DNA of 19,411 nt from Desulfobulbaceae bacterium UBA5173 (GTDB lineage Bacteria > Desulfobacterota > Desulfobulbia > Desulfobulbales > Desulfobulbaceae). A program made the translations under genes and the position numbers. The notes under the pieces were generated by a model. The model was not told the origin of the DNA. It did no database searches and saw nothing but the letters and a program-made list of their open reading frames with translations. Below are positions 6,121 to 12,529 of this stretch, piece after piece. The stretch's first letter is position 1, and every line of letters begins with the position of its first letter. The stretch covers positions 14,301-33,711 of the forward strand of contig DHWV01000086.1 of NCBI GenBank assembly GCA_002413355.1, read 5' to 3'.

Positions 6121-7697
6121 GCAGCGATGCTTACCTTGCCGTCATTCAGCCGGTATCGTTCCCCAGTGTGGTGACAGACAGCCTCGCCTGCGCCCGTCAG
6201 GGGCAGATCAAGCCGCTCGCCGAATCGGCTCATCCAGCCGATCTGTTTGGCCGGACAGCCGACCATCAAGGCGAAATCTGGGACATTGGCCTTCACGACT
6301 GCCCCGGCGGCAATGAAAGCATAGCTACCGATGCTGATCCCGCAGACTATGGTGCAGTTGGCACCCAGTGTCGCTCCCCGTTTGACCAAAGTCTGCCGGT
6401 ATTCATTCTTACGCGGGAACTCGCAGCGTGGGTTATAGACATTAGTGAAAACCATTGACGGTCCGCAGAAAACATAATCTTCCAGCGTCACCCCTTCATA
6501 AATGGAGACGTTGTTCTGAATTTTGCAGCCTTTGCCCACCCGCACTTTGGAGCCGATCACCGCATTCTGGCCGATGCTGCATTCCGGGCCGATTTCGGAA
6601 CCGGCGAGAATATGGCTGAAATGCCAGATGGCGGTACCTTGCCCGATGACCACATCCTTGTCAATGACTGCGCTGGGATGGGCCTTGTATTTTGCCTCTG
6701 TAGCACGCTGCTCCATCGGCACGGTCACGCCGCTCTCTAAGGCCTGCTGGCAGCGGTTCAGCACCTTGAGGACATTCAGCCCCTCTTTGCCATCAGTGTA
6801 CGGCGGCTTGCGGCTGGCAATCGCATCCAAGAATGCTTGGCACTCGGCCCGGAGCGGTTCGCTTTCCTCAAGCTCCACATATTCCGCTTCCGCCTTGTGC
6901 GCTGACGGAATATTCCCTGACCATTCCACTGAATGCGGATACAGAGCCAATTTTTTAGGCCAAGGCACCATGTCATCAAAGACCGCCATTTTCTGGTCGC
7001 CCACCACCACCAGCTTCTGTTCCTTGAAAGGATGCAGCCAAGAGACAAAAATGTGCGCCCGCACCCCGCTGGCAAAATTAAGCAAACTGACCGTGGTGTC
7101 AGCAATTTTGCGATGCAGATAGTTGCCGCCTTGCGCTTGGATGGATTCGGGCATTTCGCCGAGCAGACCGAGGATGACGGAGATGTCATGCGGGGCAAAC
7201 GACCACAGGACGTTTTCCTCCCGCCGCAGCTTGCCAAGGTTGAGCCGGTTAGAGTAGATGTATTGAATCCGTCCCAGCTCGCCTGTGTCAATCAAGGATT
7301 TCAGCTTCAGTACCGCCGCGTGATACCAGAGCAAATGGCCGACCATCAGGATGCGTCCTCTTTTAGCTGCCAGCTCAATCAGCTCCGTGCCTTCCTCTTC
7401 GCTTAGACAAAGTGGTTTTTCGACATATACATCCTTGCCTGCCAGCAGAGTCTCCTTCGCCTGCTGGGCGTGAGCGACCGCAGGCGTGGCCAAAACTACA
7501 CCTTGAACTGCCGCGTCCGCCAGCACCTCGCTGAAAGAGCTGCTGCCAATGGTGCCCGGATATTGTTCAGTGAATTTGCGCACAGCATCTGGGCTGATAT
7601 CACAAACCGTGCGCAGTGCACCGAGATTGTGGAAGTTACGGACAAGATTTTTGCCCCAGTAACCGGTGCCAATAACGGCAATATTCTTTATAGGCAT
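6117..7697 (-). CDS. Fused Gfo/Idh/MocA UDP-sugar dehydrogenase and left-handed beta-helix N-acetyltransferase (WlbA/WlbB-like)
   Basis: The protein has 526 residues with two enzymes in one chain. Residues 1-330 form a Gfo/Idh/MocA oxidoreductase: GTGYWG (10-15) is the NAD-binding glycine loop and VEKP (92-95) the conserved catalytic Lys motif. Residues about 340-490 form a hexapeptide-repeat acyltransferase (IGQGTAIWHF, VFTNVYNPR, GCPAK) like WbpD/WlbB. Separate homologues act in synthesis of 2,3-diacetamido-2,3-dideoxy UDP-sugars: WlbA/WbpB oxidises C3, an aminotransferase (WbpE/WlbC) aminates it, and WbpD/WlbB acetylates it. The aminotransferase is not in this window. ATG 7697 is chosen because it starts directly at the Rossmann strand; frame-open codons to 7757 look non-coding. 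It is coupled by ATGA to the GT4 gene, suggesting a surface-polysaccharide role. Confidence 0.85.
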   Translation of the reverse strand: MPIKNIAVIGTGYWGKNLVRNFHNLGALRTVCDISPDAVRKFTEQYPGTIGSSSFSEVLADAAVQGVVLATPAVAHAQQAKETLLAGKDVYVEKPLCLSEEEGTELIELAAKRGRILMVGHLLWYHAAVLKLKSLIDTGELGRIQYIYSNRLNLGKLRREENVLWSFAPHDISVILGLLGEMPESIQAQGGNYLHRKIADTTVSLLNFASGVRAHIFVSWLHPFKEQKLVVVGDQKMAVFDDMVPWPKKLALYPHSVEWSGNIPSAHKAEAEYVELEESEPLRAECQAFLDAIASRKPPYTDGKEGLNVLKVLNRCQQALESGVTVPMEQRATEAKYKAHPSAVIDKDVVIGQGTAIWHFSHILAGSEIGPECSIGQNAVIGSKVRVGKGCKIQNNVSIYEGVTLEDYVFCGPSMVFTNVYNPRCEFPRKNEYRQTLVKRGATLGANCTIVCGISIGSYAFIAAGAVVKANVPDFALMVGCPAKQIGWMSRFGERLDLPLTGAGEAVCHHTGERYRLNDGKVSIAA

Positions 7698-7959
7698 AGT
7701 ATAACTGTATTGATTTTTTAAATTTACATTGCGCGCTACAGCTTTAACCGTGAACACTCACGGCACTATAAACGGCAGCATTGCGTGGCGTGACGAAAAA
7801 GCTGTATTGTGCTGGGACAAAACTCAGGAAAAGCAAGTGCGTGCTGTTGTAATACAGCTAACAAATAAATCCCTCTGCTGTCAAATAGAAAGCGAGGAGA
7901 ACTCTGTCTGCACGGCGGAACGGGGAATATCGAGAAAGGAAAGATAGGTAGGTATCATG
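7698..7959. other. Intergenic region with inverted repeats
   Basis: No protein-like frame was seen. It contains a hairpin CCGTGA-ACAC-TCACGG (7748-7763) and a 9-bp inverted repeat AGCTGTATT (7800-7808) / AATACAGCT (7851-7859). It must hold the promoter of the minus-strand sugar operon, which I could not place with confidence, and the 3' flank of tRNA-Pro. Confidence 0.4.
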
Positions 7960-8037
7960 TGGTCGGGGCGGAGTGATTCGAACACTCGACCTCCTGCTCC
8001 CAAGGCAGGCGCGCTAACCAGGCTGCGCTACGCCCCG
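7960..8037 (-). tRNA. tRNA-Pro (anticodon TGG)
   Basis: The 78-nt cloverleaf on the minus strand has the acceptor stem CGGGGCG/CGCCCCG, a D arm with GGTTAG, the anticodon stem CCTGC/GCAGG with loop CTTGGGA giving anticodon TGG, the T loop TTCGAAT between GAGTG and CACTC, discriminator A and an encoded CCA end (7962-7960). It reads proline CCA/CCN codons. Confidence 0.96.
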
Positions 8038-8063
8038 ACGAATGAAGGATGCTGCGTCTGTGC

Positions 8064-8092
8064 ATCTTAACGGGTTCTGACTTCGGACGCAA
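8064..8092 (-). promoter_or_regulatory. Sigma-70-type promoter for tRNA-Pro
   Basis: On the minus strand, TTGCGT (8092-8087) is followed by a 17-bp spacer and TAAGAT (8069-8064). The -10 lies 26 bp upstream of the tRNA 5' end. Confidence 0.65.
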
Positions 8093-8111
8093 CCTTTTTT
8101 ATTTTTTCTGC

Positions 8112-8140
8112 TTGACTTTTTATAGCTGCTGTGCTATTTT
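8112..8140 (+). promoter_or_regulatory. Sigma-70-type promoter for tRNA-Asn
   Basis: TTGACT (8112-8117), a 17-bp spacer and TATTTT (8135-8140) lie 34 bp before the tRNA-Asn 5' end. It is back to back with the tRNA-Pro promoter. Confidence 0.65.
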
Positions 8141-8174
8141 TTTTGCAACGCTGCTGCATAAGCAACGGTTTTAT

Positions 8175-8250
8175 TCCTCGGTAGCTCAGTCGGTAGAGCA
8201 GGTGACTGTTAATCACCCTGTCGGCGGTTCAAGTCCGTCCCGGGGAGCCA
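8175..8250 (+). tRNA. tRNA-Asn (anticodon GTT)
   Basis: The 76-nt cloverleaf has the acceptor stem TCCTCGG/CCGGGGA, the D arm GCTC...GAGC, anticodon stem GGTGA/TCACC with loop CTGTTAA giving anticodon GTT, the T loop TTCAAGT, and an encoded CCA end. Confidence 0.96.
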
Positions 8251-8259
8251 AGAATGTTC

Positions 8260-8295
8260 AAGCCCGTTGGAGAAATCCTGCGGGCTTTTTCTTTT
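8260..8295 (+). terminator. Intrinsic terminator after tRNA-Asn
   Basis: The arm AAGCCCG (8260-8266) pairs with CGGGCTT (8281-8287). Within the loop, GGA-GAAA-TCC forms an inner stem with a GNRA tetraloop. The run TTTCTTTT follows. Confidence 0.85.
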
Positions 8296-8324
8296 CCGCT
8301 ATCTGTCCCTCCCAGCCCGTCCTC

Positions 8325-8353
8325 TTGCGGAAAAACGCCGTCTCTGCTATTAT
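8325..8353 (+). promoter_or_regulatory. Sigma-70-type promoter for the TPR/zinc-HEAT operon
   Basis: TTGCGG (8325-8330), a 17-bp spacer and TATTAT (8348-8353) lie about 95 bp upstream of the TPR gene start. A CGCCAC/GTGGCG hairpin (8402-8421) lies in the leader just before the ribosome-binding site AAGGA. Confidence 0.55.
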
Positions 8354-8447
8354 CCCTTGCTCCATTCCCATTCGTGGCTATATTCACCACCATATCCATT
8401 CCGCCACGCCGTTCTGTGGCGTTCATTTTCGCCGCAAGGAAGCCAAG

Positions 8448-9086
8448 ATGACTGACAACAAGCCCAAGTCTCTCCCCATGCAGGCTGTGATTGCCGAGCA
8501 GGAAAAAATCTGCCAAGAGCATCCGAACAACATCATCGCTCATCACACGCTCGGCCTGCTTTACCGTCAAGCAGGTCGCCCGGACGATGCCATTCGCGAG
8601 CTGGAGCGGGCGATTGAGCTGGATGATCATTCAGTGGAGAGCTACATCAACCTTGGCGCGATCTATTTTGACCGAGGCGATGTGGACCGTGCTTTGGAGC
8701 TGAACGAGAAGGCCCTGTCCATCACTCCGCAGATGGCCGAAGCGCATGTGAATATCGGTTTGATTCGCCAGCAGCAGGGCGATGCAGAGGCAGCGGTCGA
8801 GTGCTACGAAAAAGCGATTCAGATTGATCCGCATCTGCTCACGGCTTGGATCAACCTGACTTCTGCCTGCACCATGCTGGCCCAAGATGATAAAGCGGTG
8901 GAGTCTGCTCGGCAGGCGGTGACGCTGGAGCCAGACAGCGCGATGGCCCGCAATAACTTGGCCGTTGCTCTCTATTTTGCCAAAGAGTATGAGGAATCTT
9001 GGCAGCATATGGAGAGAGCGACAGAGCTGGGCTACTCGGTTTCGCCCCGTTTCGTTCAGGTTTTGCAAGAAAAACTGGGAAAATAA
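8448..9086 (+). CDS. Tetratricopeptide repeat protein
   Basis: The protein has 212 residues. ATG 8448 is chosen because it follows AAGGA at a good distance; the frame is open further upstream, but that part runs through tRNA-Asn and the terminator. At least four TPR units are visible from residue about 30 to 180, with the canonical pattern (for example AHHTLGLLYRQAGRPDDAIRE, then YINLGAIYFDRGDVDRALE, then AHVNIGLIRQQQGDAEAAVE, then ARNNLAVALYFAKEYEESW). No signal peptide or membrane segment, so it is probably a cytoplasmic protein-interaction scaffold. The partner is unknown. Its stop shares a base with the start of the next gene (TAATG, 9084-9088), suggesting coupled synthesis with the zinc/HEAT protein. 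Confidence 0.88.
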   Translation: MTDNKPKSLPMQAVIAEQEKICQEHPNNIIAHHTLGLLYRQAGRPDDAIRELERAIELDDHSVESYINLGAIYFDRGDVDRALELNEKALSITPQMAEAHVNIGLIRQQQGDAEAAVECYEKAIQIDPHLLTAWINLTSACTMLAQDDKAVESARQAVTLEPDSAMARNNLAVALYFAKEYEESWQHMERATELGYSVSPRFVQVLQEKLGK

Positions 9087-10201
9087 TGGCAGCAGGCAAA
9101 CAGCAGAACACCCGGCCTTGGTGTCCCTTCTGCGGCATGGAGGTGGGGCGGCCTTCGGAGACCGTGCAGCGAACAATGAAGGAGTTTCCGGCGGGCCGCT
9201 GCCAGTGCGGGGCGGTTTATGTCGCGGAAGCCACCGGTCACAACATTGGCGCGGCAATGGTTGAGTGCTTGGTTTTTGCCTGCGGCGACACGTGGGATTT
9301 GGCTTGGGAGCTGATCCCTGAGGACGATTATCTCACCGGCATCGTGGATGATTACGACGATGTCACGCATCAGGTCTGCCCTAAGCGCAATTTGGACGGC
9401 AGGGCTGTGCGCGGGGTGCTATACTTTGTCCGCCTGCACAAGGACATCGCTGAAATCGCCGCCCGCTTTGCCAAAAAAAAAGAAGCGGAGGCTGCCGTAT
9501 CAGCGATGACCGCGCCGCCGCTGGAGCCTGCCCGCGATCCCAAGCGTGCCAAGCAGAAAGCCGACAAATCCTTGGTACAGCAGCTCGTTGAGGCGGGCGA
9601 TGTGGACGCGCTGGTTGATCTCAGCTTTGACGACAAGCGCACGCTGCGTTTTCTTCAGAAGCTGCTCTATGAGCCGTTGCCGGAGAAGCGTTATAAAACC
9701 GCCTGGCTGATTGGGCAGGTCGCAGCGCGGCTTTCCACCCGTGAGCCTGCGCCGGTGGCGGACATGCTCCATCGCCTTTTTGAAACCTGCTCGGATTCCG
9801 CCTCCATGCCGTGGGGCATGGTCGAGGCCATCGGCGCGATTATTGCGGCCCGGACAGACATATACGGGGCGTTCACCCGTCATCTGCTCAATTTCATGGG
9901 CGATGAGGGCACCCGCGAGGCTGCGCTGCACGGTTTGGCCGAGATCGCCGCTGTCCGTCCTGATCTTGTCCGTAGCACGCCGTTTTATTCGCTCTTCCCT
10001 TTGCTTGGACACGAAAGCGCGGCAGTGCGCGGACTGACCGTGCGCCTGCTGGGCCGGGTCAAGGCCAAGGAGGTGATTTTCCAGATTATGGGCTTGCAGA
10101 ACGATCAAAGGGAAATCATTCTCTATCAGCGCGGCGAGCCGGTGAAGACTGTGATGTCGGCCTTGGCGGCAGAGGCTGTGGCGGAGATGCAGAGACCGTG
10201 A
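9086..10201 (+). CDS. Zinc-binding, HEAT-repeat-like protein (DVU0298-like)
   Basis: The protein has 371 residues. The N-terminus has CPFCG (residues 13-17) and a GRCQCGAVY pair about 20 residues later, a likely four-Cys zinc site. A conserved-looking acidic region follows (WELIPEDDYLTGIVDDYDD). Residues about 125-155 are a Lys/Ala-rich linker. From about 160 to the end there are paired helices of HEAT type (ETVQ... region excluded), including WGMVEAIGAIIAARTD, TREAALHGLAEIAAVRPDL and SAAVRGLTVRLLGRVKAKE. From memory, this layout fits the DVU0298 family of sulfate reducers, whose function is not known to me. ATG 9086 overlaps the TPR gene stop; frame-open codons upstream to 8999 lie inside that gene. 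It is followed by a hairpin and repeat copy B. Confidence 0.75.
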   Translation: MAAGKQQNTRPWCPFCGMEVGRPSETVQRTMKEFPAGRCQCGAVYVAEATGHNIGAAMVECLVFACGDTWDLAWELIPEDDYLTGIVDDYDDVTHQVCPKRNLDGRAVRGVLYFVRLHKDIAEIAARFAKKKEAEAAVSAMTAPPLEPARDPKRAKQKADKSLVQQLVEAGDVDALVDLSFDDKRTLRFLQKLLYEPLPEKRYKTAWLIGQVAARLSTREPAPVADMLHRLFETCSDSASMPWGMVEAIGAIIAARTDIYGAFTRHLLNFMGDEGTREAALHGLAEIAAVRPDLVRSTPFYSLFPLLGHESAAVRGLTVRLLGRVKAKEVIFQIMGLQNDQREIILYQRGEPVKTVMSALAAEAVAEMQRP

Positions 10202-10214
10202 TAGGATCACGGTC
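10194..10214 (+). terminator. Hairpin at the end of the zinc/HEAT gene
   Basis: GACCGTGA (10194-10201) pairs perfectly with TCACGGTC (10207-10214) over a 5-nt loop; the stop codon is in the left arm. There is no T-run, so it may act as an mRNA-stabilising 3' hairpin rather than an intrinsic terminator. Confidence 0.4.
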
Positions 10215-10285
10215 GAAATTGGTGCAGGCCAACCTGAAAATCTGTGTCGGTAATAGCATTGCACAAAAAACATATTGCCGACCAT

Positions 10286-10386
10286 AAAAATAAATCACCC
10301 CGCCCCAAGGGGCGGGGTATCGTACAAATGATTTTAAAGATGCGTCGCAAGCGACGGGGTATTAGACCCGCAGCTTCGCAATAAAA
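10286..10386. repeat. 101-bp hairpin-rich dispersed repeat, copy B
   Basis: This is identical to 2537-2637 except for one base, in the same orientation. Here it lies 84 bp after a stop codon and 39 bp before the first toxin-antitoxin gene, at the left border of the accessory island. It shows the same hairpins: 10297-10306 with 10309-10318, and CGTCGC/GCGACG at 10343-10356. Confidence 0.88.
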
Positions 10387-10425
10387 GTAGAAAATGCAGC
10401 GTTGAATAAATTATGAGAGGGATTA

Positions 10426-10728
10426 ATGTTGACCAAAGAGCAAATAGCAAGCAAACTGCGAGATCATTATCCGTATTTTTCTGAAAAGTTTGGCCTGAAA
10501 AGAATAGCCTTGTTTGGCTCCTACGTGCTTGGCACTCAGAATGATCAAAGCGATATTGACATTCTGGCTGAGTTTGAAAGGCCAATCGGCTTGAAGTTCA
10601 TTGAGTTCGCAGAATACATCGAATCTCTTTTCAGCAAAAAAGCTGACGTGATAACTGCGGCAGGATTACAGTCTATCCGTAATTCAAGCATTGCCAAATC
10701 AATCAAAGAGACTTTGGAATATGTCTAA
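10426..10728 (+). CDS. MNT-type nucleotidyltransferase, putative MntA-like antitoxin (pair 1)
   Basis: The protein has 100 residues. The minimal nucleotidyltransferase fold is shown by LFGSYVLGTQNDQSDIDIL: Gly31-Ser32 and Asp43-x-Asp45 form the nucleotide and metal site. In MntA/HepT systems this enzyme adds AMP to a Tyr of the HEPN toxin and so neutralises it. GAGAGGG lies just upstream of ATG 10426 as a ribosome-binding site. It overlaps the HEPN gene by 8 bp (10721-10728), so translation is coupled. It is A+T-richer than the core genes on both sides. The order antitoxin-then-toxin and the intact active-site residues support a functional pair; the activity itself is inferred from the family. 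Confidence 0.88.
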   Translation: MLTKEQIASKLRDHYPYFSEKFGLKRIALFGSYVLGTQNDQSDIDILAEFERPIGLKFIEFAEYIESLFSKKADVITAAGLQSIRNSSIAKSIKETLEYV

Positions 10729-11071
10729 GCGGAGTGAAGAATTTTTTCTGCTTGATATTCTTGAGGCATCAAGAAGGATTCGTTCGTATCTCGCAGGGAT
10801 GACTTACGAAGATTTTTGCTCTGATCTGAAAACGCAGGACTCGGTGATCAGGAATATTGAAATTATCGGCGAGGCAGTCAAAAATATTTCAGCAGAGCTG
10901 CGGGCTGAGTATCCTCAAATTTCTTGGAAAGAAATGGCTGGCATGAGAGACCGGCTGATACATGAATATTTTGGGGTCAACATAGATATCGTCTGGGGTG
11001 TGGCGACAGACGATATTCCTCTTTTAATGCAGGAAATTGATAGAATTAGGAGTTACGCAGTTGAAATCTGA
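10721..11071 (+). CDS. HEPN ribonuclease toxin, HepT/DUF86 family (pair 1)
   Basis: The protein has 116 residues and starts at ATG 10721 inside the end of the nucleotidyltransferase gene. The HEPN active-site motif R-x4-H-x-Y is complete: Arg76, His81 and Tyr83 in MRDRLIHEYFGVN; Tyr83 is the residue expected to be AMPylated by the partner. IRNIEIIGEAVKNIS is the other well-conserved DUF86 helix. The toxin is expected to cleave RNA as a dimer. Its last residues (from about residue 109) and the TGA stop (11069-11071) lie inside the 118-bp inverted-repeat element that begins at 11046, so the element may have altered the extreme C-terminus. Confidence 0.88.
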   Translation: MSKRSEEFFLLDILEASRRIRSYLAGMTYEDFCSDLKTQDSVIRNIEIIGEAVKNISAELRAEYPQISWKEMAGMRDRLIHEYFGVNIDIVWGVATDDIPLLMQEIDRIRSYAVEI

Positions 11072-11163
11072 AATTCAATTATTACAGCACGTTGAATTTC
11101 AGCGACATAAATCGCCAGTTGAACAAAATCAACGGGTTGTAAATCCAAGTGCGTAACTCCTAA
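11046..11163. mobile_element. 118-bp MITE-like element with perfect 14-bp terminal inverted repeats
   Basis: TTAGGAGTTACGCA (11046-11059) is the exact reverse complement of 11150-11163. GAA flanks both sides (11043-11045 and 11164-11166), a possible 3-bp target duplication. Inside, CTGAAATTCAA (11068-11078) pairs with TTGAATTTCAG (11092-11102) as an 11-bp hairpin. There is no ORF of its own. It separates the two toxin-antitoxin pairs and overlaps the end of the first HEPN gene. A related 14-mer with one mismatch occurs at 2769-2782. Confidence 0.7.
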
Positions 11164-11168
11164 GAATA

Positions 11169-11193
11169 TTGACTGACTAACTTTGTCATTTAA
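11169..11193 (+). promoter_or_regulatory. Candidate promoter for toxin-antitoxin pair 2
   Basis: TTGACT (11169-11174) followed after 16 bp by TAACAA lies 6 bp beyond the 118-bp element and ahead of a strong AGGAGG ribosome-binding site (11212-11217). The -35 is good, the -10 only fair. Confidence 0.4.
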
Positions 11194-11223
11194 CAAGATG
11201 TAAGGATACGCAGGAGGAACGAA

Positions 11224-11493
11224 ATGCTCTCTGAAAATGACCGATTAGCAATACAGAACATCGGCAGGAAATACAATGCGAAAAGGATCATTCTTTTTGG
11301 TTCTGGCTGCGATCCTTTAACAGAGAGCAACGATATAGACCTCGCTGTTGAAGGAGTCAGCGATTCGCTCTTTTTTAAATTTTACAGCGAATTGATCTTC
11401 AGCCTGTCAATGCCGGTGGATCTATTTGATATGAAGATGAAGAACAAATTTTCTGATCTCGCTGCCTCGGAAGGATTGATTCTTTATGGCTGA
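11224..11493 (+). CDS. MNT-type nucleotidyltransferase, putative antitoxin (pair 2)
   Basis: The protein has 89 residues. LFGSGCDPLTESNDIDLAVEG carries Gly26-Ser27 and Asp37-x-Asp39, the nucleotidyltransferase active site. It belongs to a different branch from pair 1: only the motif is shared and the spacing between GS and DxD is one residue shorter. AGGAGG at 11212-11217 gives a strong ribosome-binding site for ATG 11224. Its stop overlaps the next gene by 8 bp (11486-11493), the same geometry as pair 1. Expected role: AMPylation and neutralisation of the downstream HEPN protein, inferred from the MntA/HepT family. Confidence 0.85.
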   Translation: MLSENDRLAIQNIGRKYNAKRIILFGSGCDPLTESNDIDLAVEGVSDSLFFKFYSELIFSLSMPVDLFDMKMKNKFSDLAASEGLILYG

Positions 11494-11902
11494 GTTGCGA
11501 GACAAGATTGAAGCGGAATTTGAAAATATCGAGCTGCTACTCAAAAAAATTCCATCTTCTGAAAAGTTGCCGCGCCTGTCTTTTTTGGAGCTGGCTGGCG
11601 TGGCAACTTTGCTGCATAACTTTTATAACGGAATAGAAAACATCCTGAAGCAGATATGCAAGACAAAAAATATCCATCTGCCAACAGGAAATTCATGGCA
11701 CAGAGACCTGCTCAACCTTGCTGTGGAAGAAGGAGTTATTTCGCTTTCAATGCGGGACAAACTCGGCGAGCATCTTGCTTTTCGTCATTTTTTCATTCAC
11801 GCATACGCGCTTGATCTGCATCCAGAGAAAATGGAGCCACTGGTTAGGCAGTGCGGAAATGTTTATACGATCTTTAAGGAAGAAATCAGTCTTTTTTTAT
11901 AA
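11486..11902 (+). CDS. HEPN ribonuclease toxin, HepT-like (pair 2)
   Basis: The protein has 138 residues and starts at ATG 11486. FRHFFIHAYALDL contains the complete R-x4-H-x-Y motif (Arg100, His105, Tyr107). The N-terminal helices (LHNFYNGIENILKQI) match the longer HepT-like group, which differs from the DUF86 protein of pair 1. The likely function is an RNA-cleaving toxin silenced by AMPylation at Tyr107; this is family knowledge, not shown here. It ends 36 bp before the next TPR gene, with no clear terminator between, so toxin transcription may run into the TPR-rib operon. Confidence 0.85.
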   Translation: MAELRDKIEAEFENIELLLKKIPSSEKLPRLSFLELAGVATLLHNFYNGIENILKQICKTKNIHLPTGNSWHRDLLNLAVEEGVISLSMRDKLGEHLAFRHFFIHAYALDLHPEKMEPLVRQCGNVYTIFKEEISLFL

Positions 11903-11938
11903 AAATATTGCCGATTCTATAATACGGAGAAAAATATA

Positions 11939-12529
11939 ATGTCATCGACCTTTATTCAGCCACTTGACGCTCTCGGCCCAGCCAAAAGCGCAGCGGAAGC
12001 CGATCAGGCCAAGCAAGATTACCTCGAAGGCCGCGAGCAGTTCAAAAAAGGCGAATACGCAATGGCGGCGATGGCCTTTCATAATGCCTTAAAAGGCTTT
12101 GAGGAACAAGGCGACGAAGCGGGCATCGCCAATGCTTCAGACCGGCTTGGCGATGTTTGCGTGGAGCGGCTGGAATACGCTGCCGCCTTGGAGCATTACC
12201 GCCGTGCCTATGCCATCTGCGAAAAAGAGGAGGATTCGTTTTCCATCCTCGCCCTGAATAAAAAAATGGCGGCGGCGCACCGCAAGCTGGGAGAATACGA
12301 CAAGGCGTTGGAATATGCCTTTGACATGGTTGAGCATTATCAGCTTACCAAAGACCCCAAGGGGATGGTTGAGACATTGGCAGCTATTGCCGAGTTGTAC
12401 CACGACAAGGGCGATAAACAGAAAGCGGCGGACACCTGCCGCACTGTTGCCGCTATTCACAAGAATTTCAAGCACCAGCGCATGGCCGAAGAATTCATCG
12501 CCCATGCTGACGAGCTGGAGCGGGCGTAG
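11939..12529 (+). CDS. Tetratricopeptide repeat protein upstream of ribE
   Basis: The protein has 196 residues, without signal peptide or membrane segment. Residues about 25-190 form four TPR-like helical pairs (YLEGREQFKKGEYAMAAMAF, SDRLGDVCVERLEYAAALEH, NKKMAAAHRKLGEYDKALEY, LAAIAELYHDKGDKQKAADT). It is a probable scaffold or interaction protein of unknown partner. Its TAG stop (12527-12529) directly abuts the ATG of ribE at 12530, so it is translationally linked to riboflavin synthesis. It is G+C-rich like the core genes. The upstream GGAG (GGAGAAA just before ATG 11939) is a reasonable ribosome-binding site. It shares no repeat-level identity with the TPR gene at 8448. Confidence 0.85.
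   Translation: MSSTFIQPLDALGPAKSAAEADQAKQDYLEGREQFKKGEYAMAAMAFHNALKGFEEQGDEAGIANASDRLGDVCVERLEYAAALEHYRRAYAICEKEEDSFSILALNKKMAAAHRKLGEYDKALEYAFDMVEHYQLTKDPKGMVETLAAIAELYHDKGDKQKAADTCRTVAAIHKNFKHQRMAEEFIAHADELERA

Noticed and set aside
5785..7122. Plus-strand open frames opposite the GT4 and dehydrogenase genes
   Set aside because: They show no domain pattern and no ribosome-binding sites; the minus strand carries full-length recognised enzymes.
8049..8447. Long open frame extending the TPR gene upstream
   Set aside because: It runs through the tRNA-Asn gene and its terminator; the TPR homology and a good ribosome-binding site begin at 8448.
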